A DNA stretch of 64,000 bases, taken from the NCBI GenBank assembly GCA_013361095.1, contig JAATWA010000001.1, forward strand, positions 744,001 through 808,000, in the 5' to 3' direction. The position numbers and the translations under genes were made by a program. Position 1 is the first letter of the stretch, and every line of letters begins with the position of its first letter. Positions 63,350-64,000 of this stretch are shown here, one piece after another. The DNA comes from Pseudanabaena biceps (GTDB lineage: Bacteria > Cyanobacteriota > Cyanobacteriia > Pseudanabaenales > Pseudanabaenaceae). Below the pieces are notes generated by a model. That model was given only the letters and a program-made list of their open reading frames with translations. It was not told the origin of the DNA and did no database searches.

Positions 63350-63376
63350 GCGATGCGCGGCGAAGCCGCGCATCGC
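63350..63376. repeat. 27-bp palindrome (12-bp arms, GAA loop)
   Basis: GCGATGCGCGGC and complement flank GAA. It lies right after the MITE-like unit and 35 bases before the stop of the LysR gene, in the convergent gap. Confidence 0.82.
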
Positions 63377-63410
63377 AAGATGAAAGAAGTAGCGAAAACT
63401 GGTCGAGCTT

Positions 63411-64000
63411 TTACCAAGTTGTATTTTCCGCGATTTCCTTGCCTTCAGTCTGGAGATATTCCAGAAAAGCTTGCGCGACTACCGATAGCTGCTTACCCGC
63501 CAAATGAATCACATACCAGTGACAGGGGATCGGAAAATGTTCTACGTCTAAGACTGCGATTTTACCCGAAGCTCCCTCCAGTGCGATCGTATGCCTTGAG
63601 AGGATCGATATGCCCAGTCCACCCGCGATCGCTTGCTTGATGGCTTCATTGCTAGCTAACTCAATTTTTATGGTGGGCGTAATCTTATGCTCATCAAACA
63701 AGGCTTGAATGTAACCCCTTGTCCCTGATCCCGCCTCTCTAGTGATAAAAGGCTCTTCAGCTAATCTTTGAATGGGAATATTCTTTTCATTGACTAAAGG
63801 ATGATCATGGTTAGCGAGTACTACTAAAGGATTAGACAGGAAGGGATGTGCCTTTACATCTGGTTCATCAGGTACTTTGCTCAGAATGTATAAGTCATCT
63901 TTATTTTCAGAAAGCCGATCTAAAATACCGCTATGGTTAGTCACTTTTAACGATATCTCAACCCCTGGATAGCGCTGACAAAAAGGTCCTAACAAACGAG
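63411..64000 (-). CDS. LysR-type transcriptional regulator, C-terminal part (runs off the window)
   Basis: About 196 codons, open to the window edge on the minus strand. Visible is the effector-binding domain: LLGPFCQRYPGVEISLKVTN, LVVLANHDHPLVNEKNIPIQ, EPFITREAGSGTRGYIQALF and AIAGGLGISILSRHTIALEG. This matches the RbcR/CmpR/NdhR group that controls carbon fixation or CO2 uptake genes in cyanobacteria. The DNA-binding helix-turn-helix is outside the window, so the exact member cannot be named. Confidence 0.88.
   Translation of the reverse strand, partial: RLLGPFCQRYPGVEISLKVTNHSGILDRLSENKDDLYILSKVPDEPDVKAHPFLSNPLVVLANHDHPLVNEKNIPIQRLAEEPFITREAGSGTRGYIQALFDEHKITPTIKIELASNEAIKQAIAGGLGISILSRHTIALEGASGKIAVLDVEHFPIPCHWYVIHLAGKQLSVVAQAFLEYLQTEGKEIAENTTW

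Noticed and set aside
141..63376. Intergenic palindromes as CRISPR repeats
   Set aside because: They are dispersed singly, have no regular spacers and their arms vary in sequence; no array is present.

Overview
The window reads as chromosome from a filamentous, oxygen-evolving cyanobacterium. It carries chlorophyll synthase (chlG), a PsbY-like photosystem II peptide, cyanobacterial-type GvpK and DUF2808 proteins, SufC/SufD, and many copies of the HIP1 octamer GCGATCGC. The gene set and the dense intergenic palindromes suggest a Pseudanabaena-like lineage; that is an inference, not a proof. No rRNA operon, CRISPR array or prophage is visible. One tRNA (Trp, CCA) is present.

Layout. 0-15 kb: unlinked housekeeping genes (APH-fold kinase, a dihydroorotase-like protein without its metal ligands, WecG-type glycosyltransferase, a GH10-like exported protein, an EamA transporter with a His-rich tail, CorA, rsmE-yjbQ-yvcK, an anti-sigma kinase, a class A PBP, hisE). 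15.3-19.5 kb: rplS, tRNA-Trp, secE-nusG-rplK-rplA and, after a leader with an attenuator-like terminator, rplJ-rplL, all on the minus strand. 19.7-32 kb: mnmD-like gene, lepA, infB, an alpha/beta hydrolase, a fused cobA-hemD and aspS. 32-51.5 kb: two abutting Uma2 genes, dnaG, a TVP38-type membrane protein, a TrkH/KtrB subunit, sufC-sufD, a DUF697 GTPase, guaA, DUF2808-gvpK, hisG, gltA, psbY-like, uppP and rplU-rpmA. 51.6-56.9 kb: an AT-rich accessory island with a lone receiver domain, Uma2 plus DUF433, a RelE/ParE-like toxin with antitoxin, a DUF433 gene tail, a large KAP-like P-loop NTPase gene split by an IS630-family element, and an orphan antitoxin-like gene. 57-64 kb: chlG, an RND adaptor lipoprotein, secA, a YqiA-like esterase and the C-terminal part of a LysR regulator.

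The most striking signal is not a gene. Nearly every intergenic gap outside the accessory island and the ribosomal cluster holds one or two almost perfect palindromes with a 3-nt loop and arms that are very often 26 or 28 bp. The arm sequences differ strongly between copies, yet each copy pairs with itself. Several sit inside longer units with TA termini: about 97 bp with TACTCCCTTCCC ends, and about 114 bp with TATAG ends. These look like miniature mobile elements. They commonly overlap stop codons and may double as terminators or mRNA 3' ends. The best candidate for an accessory biological system is the interrupted KAP-type NTPase and its neighbours. The IS630 insertion there is defined to the base, and removing it restores one open frame of about 558 codons.
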